From NCBI GenBank assembly GCA_041675185.1, contig JBAYUH010000026.1:1-10787 (forward strand): a stretch of DNA of 10,787 nucleotides. Reading direction: 5' to 3'. The position numbers were made by a program, and so were the translations under genes. How positions within the stretch are numbered: position 1 is the first letter of the stretch; each line of letters begins with the position of its first letter. Source of the DNA: UBA1557 sp041675185. GTDB taxonomy: Bacteria > Patescibacteriota > Patescibacteriia > Magasanikbacterales > UBA922. Below are positions 1 through 6,501 of the stretch, in pieces. The notes beneath the pieces are model-generated. The model did no database searches, had not been told where the DNA came from, and worked only from the letters and a program-made list of their open reading frames with translations.

Positions 1-345
1 GATATTTTGTTAGAAATTGAAAAAAGATTAAAGAATTTTCCAATAGTTTTGCATGGTGCTTCTTCTATCTCACAAGAAGCTGTTAAAAAAATAAATCAAT
101 ATGGTGGTAAAATGGAAAGTGCCGTAGGTATTGATCCAAAACAAGTCTCTGAAGCCTCCAAAACATCTGTTTGTAAAGTTAATATTGATTCTGATAGTCG
201 TGTTACTATGACAGCAGGTATTCGTGAAGCATTGTCAAAAAATCCAGAGAACTTCGATCCTAGGGGTTATATGGGTTTTGCTCGTGAAGAATTAATAAAG
301 ATGTATAAGAAAAAGAATATTGAGGTTTTGGGTTGCGGAAAATAA
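1..345 (+). CDS. fba: Class II fructose-1,6-bisphosphate aldolase, C-terminal part (5' end outside window)
   Basis: The reading frame is open from base 1, so the gene begins upstream and only about 114 C-terminal residues are seen. Family-typical blocks are visible: PIVLHGASSI (the glycine-rich segment with the zinc- and phosphate-site region), then YGGK, KVNIDSDSR, MTAGIREAL, FDPRGYMG and the terminal EVLGCGK. In this family the NIDSD/T block contributes to substrate phosphate binding. The enzyme is a cytoplasmic, zinc-dependent glycolytic and gluconeogenic aldolase that interconverts fructose-1,6-bisphosphate with DHAP and glyceraldehyde-3-phosphate. The gene is followed at once by an intrinsic terminator, so it ends its transcription unit. 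The TTG at position 7 is not a credible start, because the family has about 190 further residues before this point. The identification is secure; the metal-ligand histidines of the N-terminal half cannot be checked. Confidence 0.93.
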   Translation, partial: DILLEIEKRLKNFPIVLHGASSISQEAVKKINQYGGKMESAVGIDPKQVSEASKTSVCKVNIDSDSRVTMTAGIREALSKNPENFDPRGYMGFAREELIKMYKKKNIEVLGCGK

Positions 346-371
346 TTTTTTTAATGACAAAATTTATATAT

Positions 372-398
372 AAAAAAGACTAAAATTAGTCTTTTTTT
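372..398 (+). terminator. Rho-independent terminator after the aldolase gene
   Basis: An 11-bp perfect stem, AAAAAAGACTA (372-382) with TAGTCTTTTTT (387-397), closes a 4-nt loop, and the 3' arm is itself a T-run. It lies 27 nt after the aldolase stop and before the next promoter. The stem is A/T-rich but typical for such a genome. The matching A-run on the 5' side means it could also work on the minus strand, although no minus-strand gene lies nearby. Confidence 0.8.
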
Positions 399-429
399 GG
401 TTTTATCCACAATAGTGTATTAAAAAAAT

Positions 430-458
430 TTGACAGTTTTTATATTATAAAATATACT
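430..458 (+). promoter_or_regulatory. Sigma-70-type promoter for the TrmB-like gene
   Basis: TTGACA (430-435), a 17-nt spacer and TATACT (453-458) form a near-consensus promoter. Transcription should start near 465, which is at or just inside the first ATG (462) and 9 nt before the second ATG (474). The message is therefore leaderless or nearly so, and translation may really begin at 474. Confidence 0.65.
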
Positions 459-461
459 AAA

Positions 462-1208
462 ATGAGCAAAAATATGGATATTAATCTTTTTAAAAAAATA
501 GGATTTTCTGACAAATCAGCCAAAGTTTACTTGGTTCTACTTGGTTTGGGACCTAGTTCTGTGCGCACTCTGTCTGATAGTCTAGATATGAATCGTGGAC
601 AAGTCTATGAAGTCCTCAAAGAATTGCAAGAAAAAGAAGTTGTAAGGTTTTATAAAGAAGATACTAAACAACTTTTTGTGGCTGATGATCCAGAAAGTCT
701 TCGTAAATTGATAGACAAAAAAGAACAAGAATTGAAAATTATCAATAAAAATGTAGATAGAATAATTCCAGAATTACAAGCTTTGTATAATTCTGGTGGT
801 AGTAGACCTGTGGCTAAATATTACAAAGATGATAGTATCAAATTGATTTTGGAAGATGTATTGGAAGTTTGCGAATTATCACAAGAAAAAATGTATAGAG
901 TTTATTCAGCCGAAGGAGTGCGTGAACATTTATATGAAGATTTTCCATCTTTTAGTGATGCTAGAATTGCCAAAAATATTATTGTAAAAGTCATTGCTAC
1001 TGGTACTGGTGGAGAGTTGCGTGGTTTGGACGAACGAAAGTGGCTCAAGCAAGATAGTAAAACTCCGACTTATATCTTTATTTATCCTGGGAAAACTGCT
1101 TATATTTCTTTTGATGCTAAAGAAAATTTGGTAGGTGTGATTATCGAAAATGTTGGTATTTGCGAAACACAGAAGATGATTTTTGATCAACTTTGGTCTC
1201 ATTTGTAG
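462..1208 (+). CDS. TrmB-family winged-helix transcriptional regulator
   Basis: This 248-residue protein starts with a winged helix-turn-helix (about residues 8-75): the segment FKKIGFSDKSAKVYLVLL, then GPSSVRTLSDSLDMNRGQVY and EVLKELQEKEVV. This matches the TrmB/PF01978 DNA-binding domain. A charged, probably helical linker rich in Lys and Glu follows (about 78-110), then an effector-type alpha/beta domain ending in YPGKTAYISF and LVGVIIENVGICETQKMIFDQLW, like the C-terminal domain of TrmB-like proteins. Family members are sugar-responsive or global metabolic regulators in archaea and occur in some bacteria. The position next to aldolase suggests control of sugar metabolism, which is inference. 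The upstream -10 box ends 3 nt before ATG 462, so ATG 474 (MDINLFKK) may be the true start. The stop codon is TAG. The ligand is unknown. Confidence 0.85.
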   Translation: MSKNMDINLFKKIGFSDKSAKVYLVLLGLGPSSVRTLSDSLDMNRGQVYEVLKELQEKEVVRFYKEDTKQLFVADDPESLRKLIDKKEQELKIINKNVDRIIPELQALYNSGGSRPVAKYYKDDSIKLILEDVLEVCELSQEKMYRVYSAEGVREHLYEDFPSFSDARIAKNIIVKVIATGTGGELRGLDERKWLKQDSKTPTYIFIYPGKTAYISFDAKENLVGVIIENVGICETQKMIFDQLWSHL

Positions 1209-1240
1209 AGTTGGAATAGAAAAAAATAATACTAATATTT

Positions 1241-1267
1241 CGGATAATACGGATTTACAGATGTGAC
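1241..1267. repeat. Degenerate 9-nt-period repeat in the intergenic region
   Basis: Between the TrmB-like gene and the HAD gene lie CGGATAATA, CGGATTTAC and the weaker AGATGTGAC head to tail, a 9-nt period that decays. No gene or clear terminator is visible in the rest of this 106-nt gap. It resembles worn-down short-period repeats seen at other gene junctions in this window (2711-2776, 4651-4690, 6462-6497). Confidence 0.35.
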
Positions 1268-1314
1268 CTATGAAATTGTTATTTGTTTTCATGTTTTAAT
1301 GCTTTAATATTTTT

Positions 1315-1950
1315 ATGATAATAATTGACTTCGATGATACACTATTTGATACTCAAGGGTTTAAACACGAATTGGTAAGGAGTTTGGAAAGTCTAGGTAT
1401 AAGTGCAGAACTTTTTTGGCAGACTTATAATGAAGCTAGAATGTTGACAGATGGAAATTTTTCTTATTCTTTTGAAAGACATGCTAGAATTTTGGAAAGA
1501 CAAGGATTTGATTATGATAAAGTTTTGCAAAATTTTAGTCTAGTGAAAGCAAAAGTAAAATATTTTCTTTTTTCAGATACTATTGATTTTTTGGAAAGTT
1601 TGAAAAAAAGTGGTCATGATTTGTATTTACTTAGTCTGGGAGATAGTAATTTCCAAAAATTAAAATTAGAACAATGTGGTATTGAAAAATATTTTAAGCA
1701 AGTTTTTTTTCGAGGTAAAGACAAAGAATTGGTAGTCAAAGAAATCTTAGATAAAAACAAGAAAAGCGATATCTTTTTTATTAATGATAAGATAAAAGAG
1801 AATTTGAAAATAAAAAATTATTTTTCTCAGATAAAAATAATTTTGAAACAAAATTCAAGTCTAGATGAAGACAAGTACAAAAATAGTGGATTAGTATTTT
1901 TCAAAACTTTAACAAAAATAAAAGAATATGTCACAGATAAACTTAAATAG
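1315..1950 (+). CDS. HAD-superfamily hydrolase, phosphatase-like
   Basis: A 211-residue protein with the HAD motifs in order. Motif I is DFDDT at residues 5-9, with the nucleophile Asp5 and the acid/base Asp7. A helical cap region spans about 14-85. Motif II is LLSLGD with Ser107. A lysine of motif III lies in RGKDKE (about 133-138). Motif IV is FINDK with Asp158, plus a second acidic residue at Glu162. The family uses an aspartyl-phosphate intermediate with Mg2+ to hydrolyse phosphomonoesters; the substrate cannot be told from the sequence. The 3' end overlaps the downstream nucleotidyltransferase by 23 nt, so the two are probably translated from one message. There is no Shine-Dalgarno sequence before the ATG. 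A weak promoter-like pair, TTGTTT (1284-1289) and TAATAT (1305-1310), lies just upstream. The motif IV context is looser than usual, but all four motifs can be placed. Confidence 0.82.
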   Translation: MIIIDFDDTLFDTQGFKHELVRSLESLGISAELFWQTYNEARMLTDGNFSYSFERHARILERQGFDYDKVLQNFSLVKAKVKYFLFSDTIDFLESLKKSGHDLYLLSLGDSNFQKLKLEQCGIEKYFKQVFFRGKDKELVVKEILDKNKKSDIFFINDKIKENLKIKNYFSQIKIILKQNSSLDEDKYKNSGLVFFKTLTKIKEYVTDKLK

Positions 1951-2683
1951 TGTTGGTGTCGTTGTCTTGGCTGCTGGTAAAGGCACACGTCTTAATTGTG
2001 TTGATAGACCTAAAGTTATGTTGGAAATTGGTGGTAAACCTATCGTTAGTTATATTGTAAATACTTTAGAAAAAATTGGTTTTAATAAAGAACAAATTAT
2101 TTTGGTTGTGGGTTTTAAAAAGGAAATAGTAGAAGATTATTTTGGAGATAAAGTTACCTTTGTTGAACAAACAGAGCTTTTGGGTACTGCTCATGCTGCT
2201 TTTACTGGGATTAAAAAGTTACCAGAAAATATTGAAAATGTTTTGGTGTTGGCAGGAGATGATAGCGCTTTTTATACAGCAGAGACATTGGAAAAATTTA
2301 TAAGCAATCATATTTTTGGAGAAAATAAACTTTCTCTTTTGACTGCAAAAGTGGAAAATCCTTTTCAACTTGGTAGGATAGTTAGACACGAAAATGGAGA
2401 CGTGGAGATTGTTGAAAAAGAATACTTGACAGAAAAACAAGAAAATATAAATGAGATTAGTACTGGTACTTTTTGTTTTGATAGATATTGGTATGAAAAT
2501 ATGTTTCCAACTATGCCAAAATTACGTAAGTTGGGAGAATATGGTTTGCCAACAGCTCTTGCAATGGTAAGAAATGTAAAAGAAAAATATAGTATAATAA
2601 TACTAGACAATCCTCAAGAATGGTTTGGTATAAATACTTTGGAACAATTGGAACAAGCCAAAGATAAGATTTCTAAAGTTTAA
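1928..2683 (+). CDS. Single-domain nucleotidyltransferase, GlmU N-terminal type (sugar-1-phosphate uridylyltransferase)
   Basis: The 251-residue protein covers only the Rossmann-like pyrophosphorylase domain of GlmU. Visible are the signature LAAGKGTRL (14-22) with Lys29 of the RPKVM block, QTELLGTAHAAF (81-92), the metal-site LAGDD (108-112), GRIVRHENGDVEIVEKE (149-165), EISTG (176-180) where GlmU has EINTG, and the terminal WFGINT (232-237) whose Asn would bind metal. The reaction is UTP plus a sugar-1-phosphate to UDP-sugar plus pyrophosphate. GlcNAc-1-phosphate is the likely substrate given glmS next door, but glucose-1-phosphate or another NTP cannot be excluded. The left-handed beta-helix acetyltransferase domain of GlmU is absent, and no such gene is seen in the window. 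The gene overlaps the HAD gene by 23 nt and has no Shine-Dalgarno sequence. The start is fixed well by the close distance to the signature loop. Confidence 0.85.
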   Translation: MSQINLNSVGVVVLAAGKGTRLNCVDRPKVMLEIGGKPIVSYIVNTLEKIGFNKEQIILVVGFKKEIVEDYFGDKVTFVEQTELLGTAHAAFTGIKKLPENIENVLVLAGDDSAFYTAETLEKFISNHIFGENKLSLLTAKVENPFQLGRIVRHENGDVEIVEKEYLTEKQENINEISTGTFCFDRYWYENMFPTMPKLRKLGEYGLPTALAMVRNVKEKYSIIILDNPQEWFGINTLEQLEQAKDKISKV

Positions 2684-2711
2684 TATTTTAAATTATTGTC
2701 TTTATAAGATT

Positions 2712-2776
2712 TGTGTATTACATATCACGTACCACGTATCAAAATTTGTTACATGGTATGTGTTATGAGTTACATG
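2712..2776. repeat. Long imperfect palindrome (hairpin) upstream of glmS
   Basis: The sequence is symmetric around base 2744. Arms 2721-2743 and 2745-2767 pair at 19 of 23 positions (one a G-T wobble), with weaker pairing extending out to 2712 and 2776. The core of the left arm is CACGTACCACGTATCAAA. The arms also show a short internal rhythm of TTACAT/CACGTA-like words. The palindrome occupies most of the 116-nt gap between the nucleotidyltransferase and glmS and has no T-tract, so it does not look like a standard terminator. Possible roles are a REP- or MITE-like element or a regulatory hairpin in the glmS leader. Confidence 0.65.
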
Positions 2777-2799
2777 TATACTTTTAACTTTATAATTAT

Positions 2800-4647
2800 A
2801 TGTGTGGTATTATTGGTTACATTGGAAAAAAGGACGTGGCACCTATCCTTATTAAAGGTTTGCGTCGTTTGGAATATCGTGGTTATGATAGTGCTGGATT
2901 AGCAATATTAGAAACTAATCAAGATAAAACATTTGTAAAGAGAATTAGATCAATTGGTAGAATAGATAATTTGGCTAATAAAATAAAAGACGAAAGTTTT
3001 TTTGGCCATCTTGGTATTGCCCATACTCGTTGGGCAACACATGGCAGTGTGACAGAAGAAAATGCTCATCCCCATTTTGGTTGTGACGAAAAATTAGCTA
3101 TAGTCCACAATGGTATTATAGAAAATTATCGGGAAATAAAAAAAATGTTGGGTGACAAACATATTTACAAAACAGAAACAGATACTGAAATATTGGCCCA
3201 TTTGATAGAAAATAATTATACTGGGGATTTGCGTTTGGCTGTAGAAAAAGCTCTTTCTTTTGTGCGTGGTACTTATGCTGTTGTGGTTATTCACAGTGAT
3301 CATCCAGATACTATTGTAGCAGCACGTCTTGGTAGTCCACTCGTGGTTGGGTTGAATTCTACTGGTGACAATGATGAATATTTTATAGCTAGTGATGCTT
3401 CACCGATTTTGGCTTATACTAAGAAAGTAATTTTTTTGGATGACAATGAAATTTTGGAAATAAGTAATGGTAAGATGAATACTTTTAATACCAAAGATGA
3501 AATTGTTCAAAAGAATGTAGAAGAAATAGAATGGGATGAAAGTGAAGCCCAAAAACAAGGATTTCCACATTTTATGCTCAAAGAAATTTTTGATCAGCCT
3601 AGAGTTTTTGTAGATGCTATTCGTGGACGTTTTGATTTGAAAAATGGTATTTCTTTTTTAGGTGGTCTCAATATGACAGAAGAAGAAATGCATAGTATTG
3701 ATAAAGTAATACTCATAGCTTGTGGCACAGCCTCTTATGCTGGAATGGTGGGTAAATATGCTTTTGAACGTTTGGTTGGTATCCCGACATTGGTAGAAGT
3801 CTCTAGTGAATTTCGTTATAGTGATCCGATTGTTGACAACAAGACTTTGGTTTTTGTTCTTTCACAATCTGGAGAAACAGCAGATACTTTGGCTGCTTTG
3901 CGTGAAGCCAAACGAAAAGGTGCTTTTGTGCGCGGAGTTGTCAATGTAATTGGTTCAAGTATTGCTAGAGAAACAGATGGTGGCACATATATTCATGCTG
4001 GTCCAGAATTAGCTGTGGCCTCAACCAAAGCTTATACTAATACAGTAGCAGTATTATTGTTGTATGCTTTACAATTTGGACGTTTGAAAAGAACAAGTTT
4101 GGCTACTGGTGAAAGAATTTTGAAAGCAATGCTCGAAATTCCAGAAAAAATGTCCAAGATTCTAGAACAAAGTGAAAAAATAAAAATAATTGCTGAAAAA
4201 TATAAAAATAGCCGAAGTATGATGTTTATAGGTCGTGGTATAAATTATCCAGTAGCTTTGGAAGGTGCTTTGAAACTAAAAGAAATTTCTTATATTCATG
4301 CGGATGCTTTTCCTGGTGGTGAATTGAAGCATGGTCATATTGCTTTGCTTAGTGAAGACTTTCCAGTTTTTGCACTTATAACCAAAGATCAACTTTATGA
4401 TAAGATGAGAAGTAACGTAGAAGAAATAAAAGCTAGGAAAGCACCAATTATTTTAATTGCAACAGAAGGTGATGAAAGTGCCAAAGATTTGTCAGAAGAT
4501 ATTATCTATGTTCCAGAAACTATGGAATTATTAGAACCACTTTTGAACAGTGTGGCTTTGCAACTTTTTGCTTATTATGTGGCTGTTTCTTTGGGTAGAG
4601 ATGTAGATAAACCAAGGAATTTGGCAAAAAGTGTGACTGTTGAATAA
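2800..4647 (+). CDS. glmS: Glutamine--fructose-6-phosphate aminotransferase (isomerizing)
   Basis: The protein is complete at 615 residues, the usual GlmS length. It converts fructose-6-phosphate and glutamine to glucosamine-6-phosphate and glutamate, the first step towards UDP-GlcNAc. The N-terminal Ntn-amidotransferase domain starts MCGIIGYIG; Cys2 becomes the catalytic N-terminus, which fixes the start at 2800. It contains YRGYDSAGLA, HTRWATHG (75-82), ENAHPH and HNGIIENY (103-110). The first SIS domain has IACGTASYAG, SSEFRY, LSQSGETADTLAALREAK and ELAVASTKAYTN. The second has GRGINYPVALEGALKLKEISY and GGELKHGHIALL. The end is the canonical KPRNLAKSVTVE, so nothing is lost to the cassette that begins at the stop codon. 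There is no Shine-Dalgarno sequence. TATACT (2777-2782) and TATAAT (2791-2796) lie just upstream, so any leader is very short. No glmS ribozyme-sized leader is present. Confidence 0.98.
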   Translation: MCGIIGYIGKKDVAPILIKGLRRLEYRGYDSAGLAILETNQDKTFVKRIRSIGRIDNLANKIKDESFFGHLGIAHTRWATHGSVTEENAHPHFGCDEKLAIVHNGIIENYREIKKMLGDKHIYKTETDTEILAHLIENNYTGDLRLAVEKALSFVRGTYAVVVIHSDHPDTIVAARLGSPLVVGLNSTGDNDEYFIASDASPILAYTKKVIFLDDNEILEISNGKMNTFNTKDEIVQKNVEEIEWDESEAQKQGFPHFMLKEIFDQPRVFVDAIRGRFDLKNGISFLGGLNMTEEEMHSIDKVILIACGTASYAGMVGKYAFERLVGIPTLVEVSSEFRYSDPIVDNKTLVFVLSQSGETADTLAALREAKRKGAFVRGVVNVIGSSIARETDGGTYIHAGPELAVASTKAYTNTVAVLLLYALQFGRLKRTSLATGERILKAMLEIPEKMSKILEQSEKIKIIAEKYKNSRSMMFIGRGINYPVALEGALKLKEISYIHADAFPGGELKHGHIALLSEDFPVFALITKDQLYDKMRSNVEEIKARKAPIILIATEGDESAKDLSEDIIYVPETMELLEPLLNSVALQLFAYYVAVSLGRDVDKPRNLAKSVTVE

Positions 4648-4717
4648 AACACTGATTACATCGATTATTAAAAAGATTACACAGAGATTAGAAATATTAG
4701 TTAATATTTTAATTTAT

Positions 4718-5125
4718 ATGTATAAGGATGGACAATTGACATATGATATTATTGGATTAGCGATGAATGTTCATAAAATTTTAGGACCAGGATTTAAGGA
4801 AAATATATATCAGGATGCTTTGATAAAAGAAATTGTAAATAATGGTTTCTATGTAGAATGTGAAAAAGAGTTTGTTGTTTTTTATAAAGGTGAAAAAGTA
4901 GGAAAATTCAGAGTTGATCTTTTTGTAGAAAATAAATTAGTAATAGAATTGAAAGCTGTAAGTGGAGAAATACCAAAACTTTTTCAAACACAAGTAATTT
5001 CATATTTGAAAGCTAGTAACAAAGAAGTCGGTTTGTTAATCAATTTTGGAAATACAAGTTTAGAAGTAAAAAGATTTGGAAATTATAAAAATTATTCTAA
5101 AAATAGTGGATTACAATTAGTGTAA
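4718..5125 (+). CDS. GxxExxY-family protein (PDDEXK-like fold)
   Basis: From ATG 4718 the product has 135 residues, close to the usual length of this family (PF13366/TIGR04256 type). It shows IGLAMNVHKILGPG, then the name motif GFKENIY (residues 25-31), FYKGEKVGKFRVDLFVENK, and IELKAV. Asp67, Glu77 and Lys79 fit a D...ExK nuclease-like triad, with Gln92 in the following helix (FQTQVISYLK). The close GLLINFG completes the family pattern. The biochemical function of this family is not established; a nuclease fold is predicted. An in-frame ATG at 4640 would add 26 residues and overlap glmS by 8 nt, but that stretch translates the inverted repeat and is not family-like, so I prefer 4718. The stop codon and last residues lie within the right arm of the flanking repeat. 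There is no Shine-Dalgarno sequence. Confidence 0.85.
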   Translation: MYKDGQLTYDIIGLAMNVHKILGPGFKENIYQDALIKEIVNNGFYVECEKEFVVFYKGEKVGKFRVDLFVENKLVIELKAVSGEIPKLFQTQVISYLKASNKEVGLLINFGNTSLEVKRFGNYKNYSKNSGLQLV

Positions 5126-5128
5126 TCC
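5108..5128. repeat. Perfect hairpin at the end of the GxxExxY gene
   Basis: GGATTACA (5108-5115) and TGTAATCC (5121-5128) pair perfectly around the 5-nt loop ATTAG. The stem includes the stop codon of the GxxExxY gene. It is followed by seven A residues on the plus strand, so it is not a plus-strand terminator. Its 3' arm can instead pair with GATTACA at 4675-4681, so a local and a long-range structure compete. Confidence 0.6.
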
Positions 5129-5154
5129 AAAAAAATCAATATAATCAGTGTTTT

Positions 5155-6120
5155 ATGAAGAATGTTGTGACAATTGGTGGAGGAAATGGGAGTAGTCTCA
5201 CTCTAAATGCTTTGAAAAGATTTGTAACAGAAATAAATCTTTCAGCTATAGTATCTGTCAGTGATTCTGGTGGATCTAGTGGAAGACTCCGAGAAGAATT
5301 TGGAGTATTGCCACCAGGGGATATTTTGCGTTGTATTTTGGCTTTGTCAAAATATGATTTTTTTGTTTTGAAACAAATATTTAATAAAAATAGATTTAGT
5401 ACAGGGAAAAAAATGGTTGGACACAATTTAGGTAATTTGATTTTGACTCTGATGCAGAATTATGAAGGGGATTTTGTCCAGGCAATTCGTAGTTTGGAGG
5501 AAGTAGTGGAAAGTCAGGGAAAAGTATATCCTATTACTCTAGAAAAAAATGACTTAATAGCAGAGCTTGAAAATGGTGATATTATTTGTGGAGAAACAAA
5601 TATTGATAAACCTATTTATAATAGAGAATTAAAAATTAAAAAAGTTTGGTTGGAGACTTTGGATGCAAAAAAGCAACCAAAAATTTTTAACGAAAGTAAA
5701 GAAGTATTATTAAGTGCAGATTATATTTTTTTTGGTCCTGGGGATTTGTTTACTAGTATTATAGTCAATACTTTGGTAGAAGATTTTTCAGAAATTATGA
5801 AACTAAGTAAGGCTAAATTAATTTATATTTTTGGTAATGCTCACCATACTGATGGTGAAACTGGGCCAACAACTTTTAGTGATTCTGTATTAACTTTGGA
5901 AAAATATGTTGGTAAAAAAATGGATTTTATTATTTACAATAATCATATTTTGAATAAACAGGAAGAAAAAAAATATCAAGAACGTGGCTGGGAATTGATA
6001 GAGTGTGATAAAGAAAATTTGAAAGGTCATAATATTGTAGAATGTGATTATGAAAGACCGGGTGGAGGGCTTTGTCCAGATAAATTGGCTAATTCATTAG
6101 AAGTTATAATGGAAATCTAA
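5155..6120 (+). CDS. yvcK: YvcK/GlmR-type gluconeogenesis factor (CofD-like fold)
   Basis: This 321-residue cytoplasmic protein matches the YvcK branch of the CofD-like superfamily. Motifs in order: GGGNG (8-12; the family usually has GGGTG), SDSGGSSGRLR (36-46), LPPGD (52-56), GHNLGN (89-94) and GPGDLFTSI (194-202). In Bacillus subtilis this protein (renamed GlmR) is needed for growth on gluconeogenic carbon sources, binds UDP-GlcNAc and stimulates GlmS. Here it is the next conserved gene after glmS, which supports the same link. It is unlikely to be a true 2-phospho-L-lactate transferase, since no F420 genes are visible. The start codon overlaps the outer end of the inverted repeat that bounds the GxxExxY cassette, and there is no Shine-Dalgarno sequence. 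The GNAT gene follows after 3 nt. The region after about residue 225 (FGNAHHTDGETGPT) differs from the common sequence but aligns in place. Confidence 0.93.
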   Translation: MKNVVTIGGGNGSSLTLNALKRFVTEINLSAIVSVSDSGGSSGRLREEFGVLPPGDILRCILALSKYDFFVLKQIFNKNRFSTGKKMVGHNLGNLILTLMQNYEGDFVQAIRSLEEVVESQGKVYPITLEKNDLIAELENGDIICGETNIDKPIYNRELKIKKVWLETLDAKKQPKIFNESKEVLLSADYIFFGPGDLFTSIIVNTLVEDFSEIMKLSKAKLIYIFGNAHHTDGETGPTTFSDSVLTLEKYVGKKMDFIIYNNHILNKQEEKKYQERGWELIECDKENLKGHNIVECDYERPGGGLCPDKLANSLEVIMEI

Positions 6121-6123
6121 TTT

Positions 6124-6456
6124 ATGAAGATAGAAAAAAAAGAAATCAACAATGTCAAAGCTCTCAAATATTTTGTAGAAAAAGATGGAAAAGAAATTGC
6201 TCGAGCTTATGTCTATATTATAAAAAATGATTTACACGATGATCCTTATGGACTTTTGGAAGATATCTTTGTGGATGAAGAAGTTAGGGGAGAAGGATTA
6301 GGAACTGATTTACTGAATCAAGCTATTGCTGGTGCCAAAGAAGCTGGTTGTTACAAATTTGTGTCTACTAGTCGTAAGAGTCGTGAGAATATTCATGCTT
6401 GGTACAAGAAAAATGGTTTTGTCGAATATGGTTTGGAGTTTAGGATAACATTTTAA
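6124..6456 (+). CDS. GNAT-family N-acetyltransferase, small
   Basis: A 110-residue single-domain protein. The acetyl-CoA-binding motif A is clear: LEDIFVDEEVRGEGLGTDLL, with the R-x-x-G-x-G/A pattern at residues 55-60. It is followed by the motif A helix (NQAIAGAKEAGC) and the motif B strand/helix ending WYKKNGFVEYGLEFR, where a Tyr in the WYKKNGF segment is the usual candidate general acid. The family transfers acetyl from acetyl-CoA to an amine; the substrate (small molecule, peptide N-terminus or aminoglycoside-like) cannot be read from the sequence. The ATG lies 3 nt after the yvcK stop, so the two genes are probably co-transcribed. There is no Shine-Dalgarno sequence. At 110 residues it is shorter than many GNATs (140-160), mainly at the N-terminus, but the cofactor site is complete. 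Confidence 0.85.
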   Translation: MKIEKKEINNVKALKYFVEKDGKEIARAYVYIIKNDLHDDPYGLLEDIFVDEEVRGEGLGTDLLNQAIAGAKEAGCYKFVSTSRKSRENIHAWYKKNGFVEYGLEFRITF

Positions 6457-6461
6457 AAAAG

Positions 6462-6497
6462 CAGACACAGCTTTTCAGCAGAAACAGCAGATTCAGC
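6462..6497. repeat. Three CAGANNCAGC direct repeats
   Basis: CAGACACAGC (6462-6471), CAGAAACAGC (6479-6488) and CAGATTCAGC (6488-6497) fit one 10-nt pattern that varies only at two central positions. They lie right after the GNAT stop. The last two overlap by one base, giving a 9-nt period. They could be a worn tandem repeat or binding sites; nothing ties them to a known factor. Confidence 0.5.
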
Positions 6498-6501
6498 TAA
6501 A

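Larger units (their letters stand above)
4644..5156. mobile_element. Inverted-repeat-flanked GxxExxY cassette
   Basis: The left arm starts ATAAAACACTGATTA at 4644. The right arm ends with its exact complement at 5156. Over 26 positions (4644-4669 against 5131-5156) 23 pair, including the first 15 without a break. After a 2-nt offset, GATTACAC (4675-4682) pairs perfectly with 5120-5127, extending the arms to about 38 nt. The only gene between the arms encodes a GxxExxY-family protein. The outer ends coincide with the glmS stop codon (4645-4647) and the yvcK start codon (5155-5157). A transcript through this region would form a long stem with the gene in the loop, like the intervening sequences that interrupt some 23S rRNAs. 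No transposase or obvious target duplication is visible, so mobility is inference. Confidence 0.7.

Noticed and set aside
403..411. Perfect DnaA box TTATCCACA, possible replication origin
   Set aside because: It stands alone, with no cluster of further boxes and no dnaA, dnaN or gidA-type genes; a single 9-mer can occur by chance in A/T-rich DNA.
2684..2799. glmS ribozyme or glucosamine-6-phosphate riboswitch upstream of glmS
   Set aside because: The gap is only 116 nt, is mostly a simple palindrome and leaves no room for the known ribozyme core; I see none of its pattern.
2711..2902. 63-residue plus-strand frame overlapping the start of glmS
   Set aside because: It translates the palindrome and an out-of-frame part of glmS; GlmS is fixed by its MCGIIGYIG start.
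4640..4717. Upstream ATG giving a 161-residue GxxExxY protein
   Set aside because: The extra 26 residues translate the inverted-repeat arm, overlap glmS by 8 nt and do not look like the family; ATG 4718 gives the usual length.
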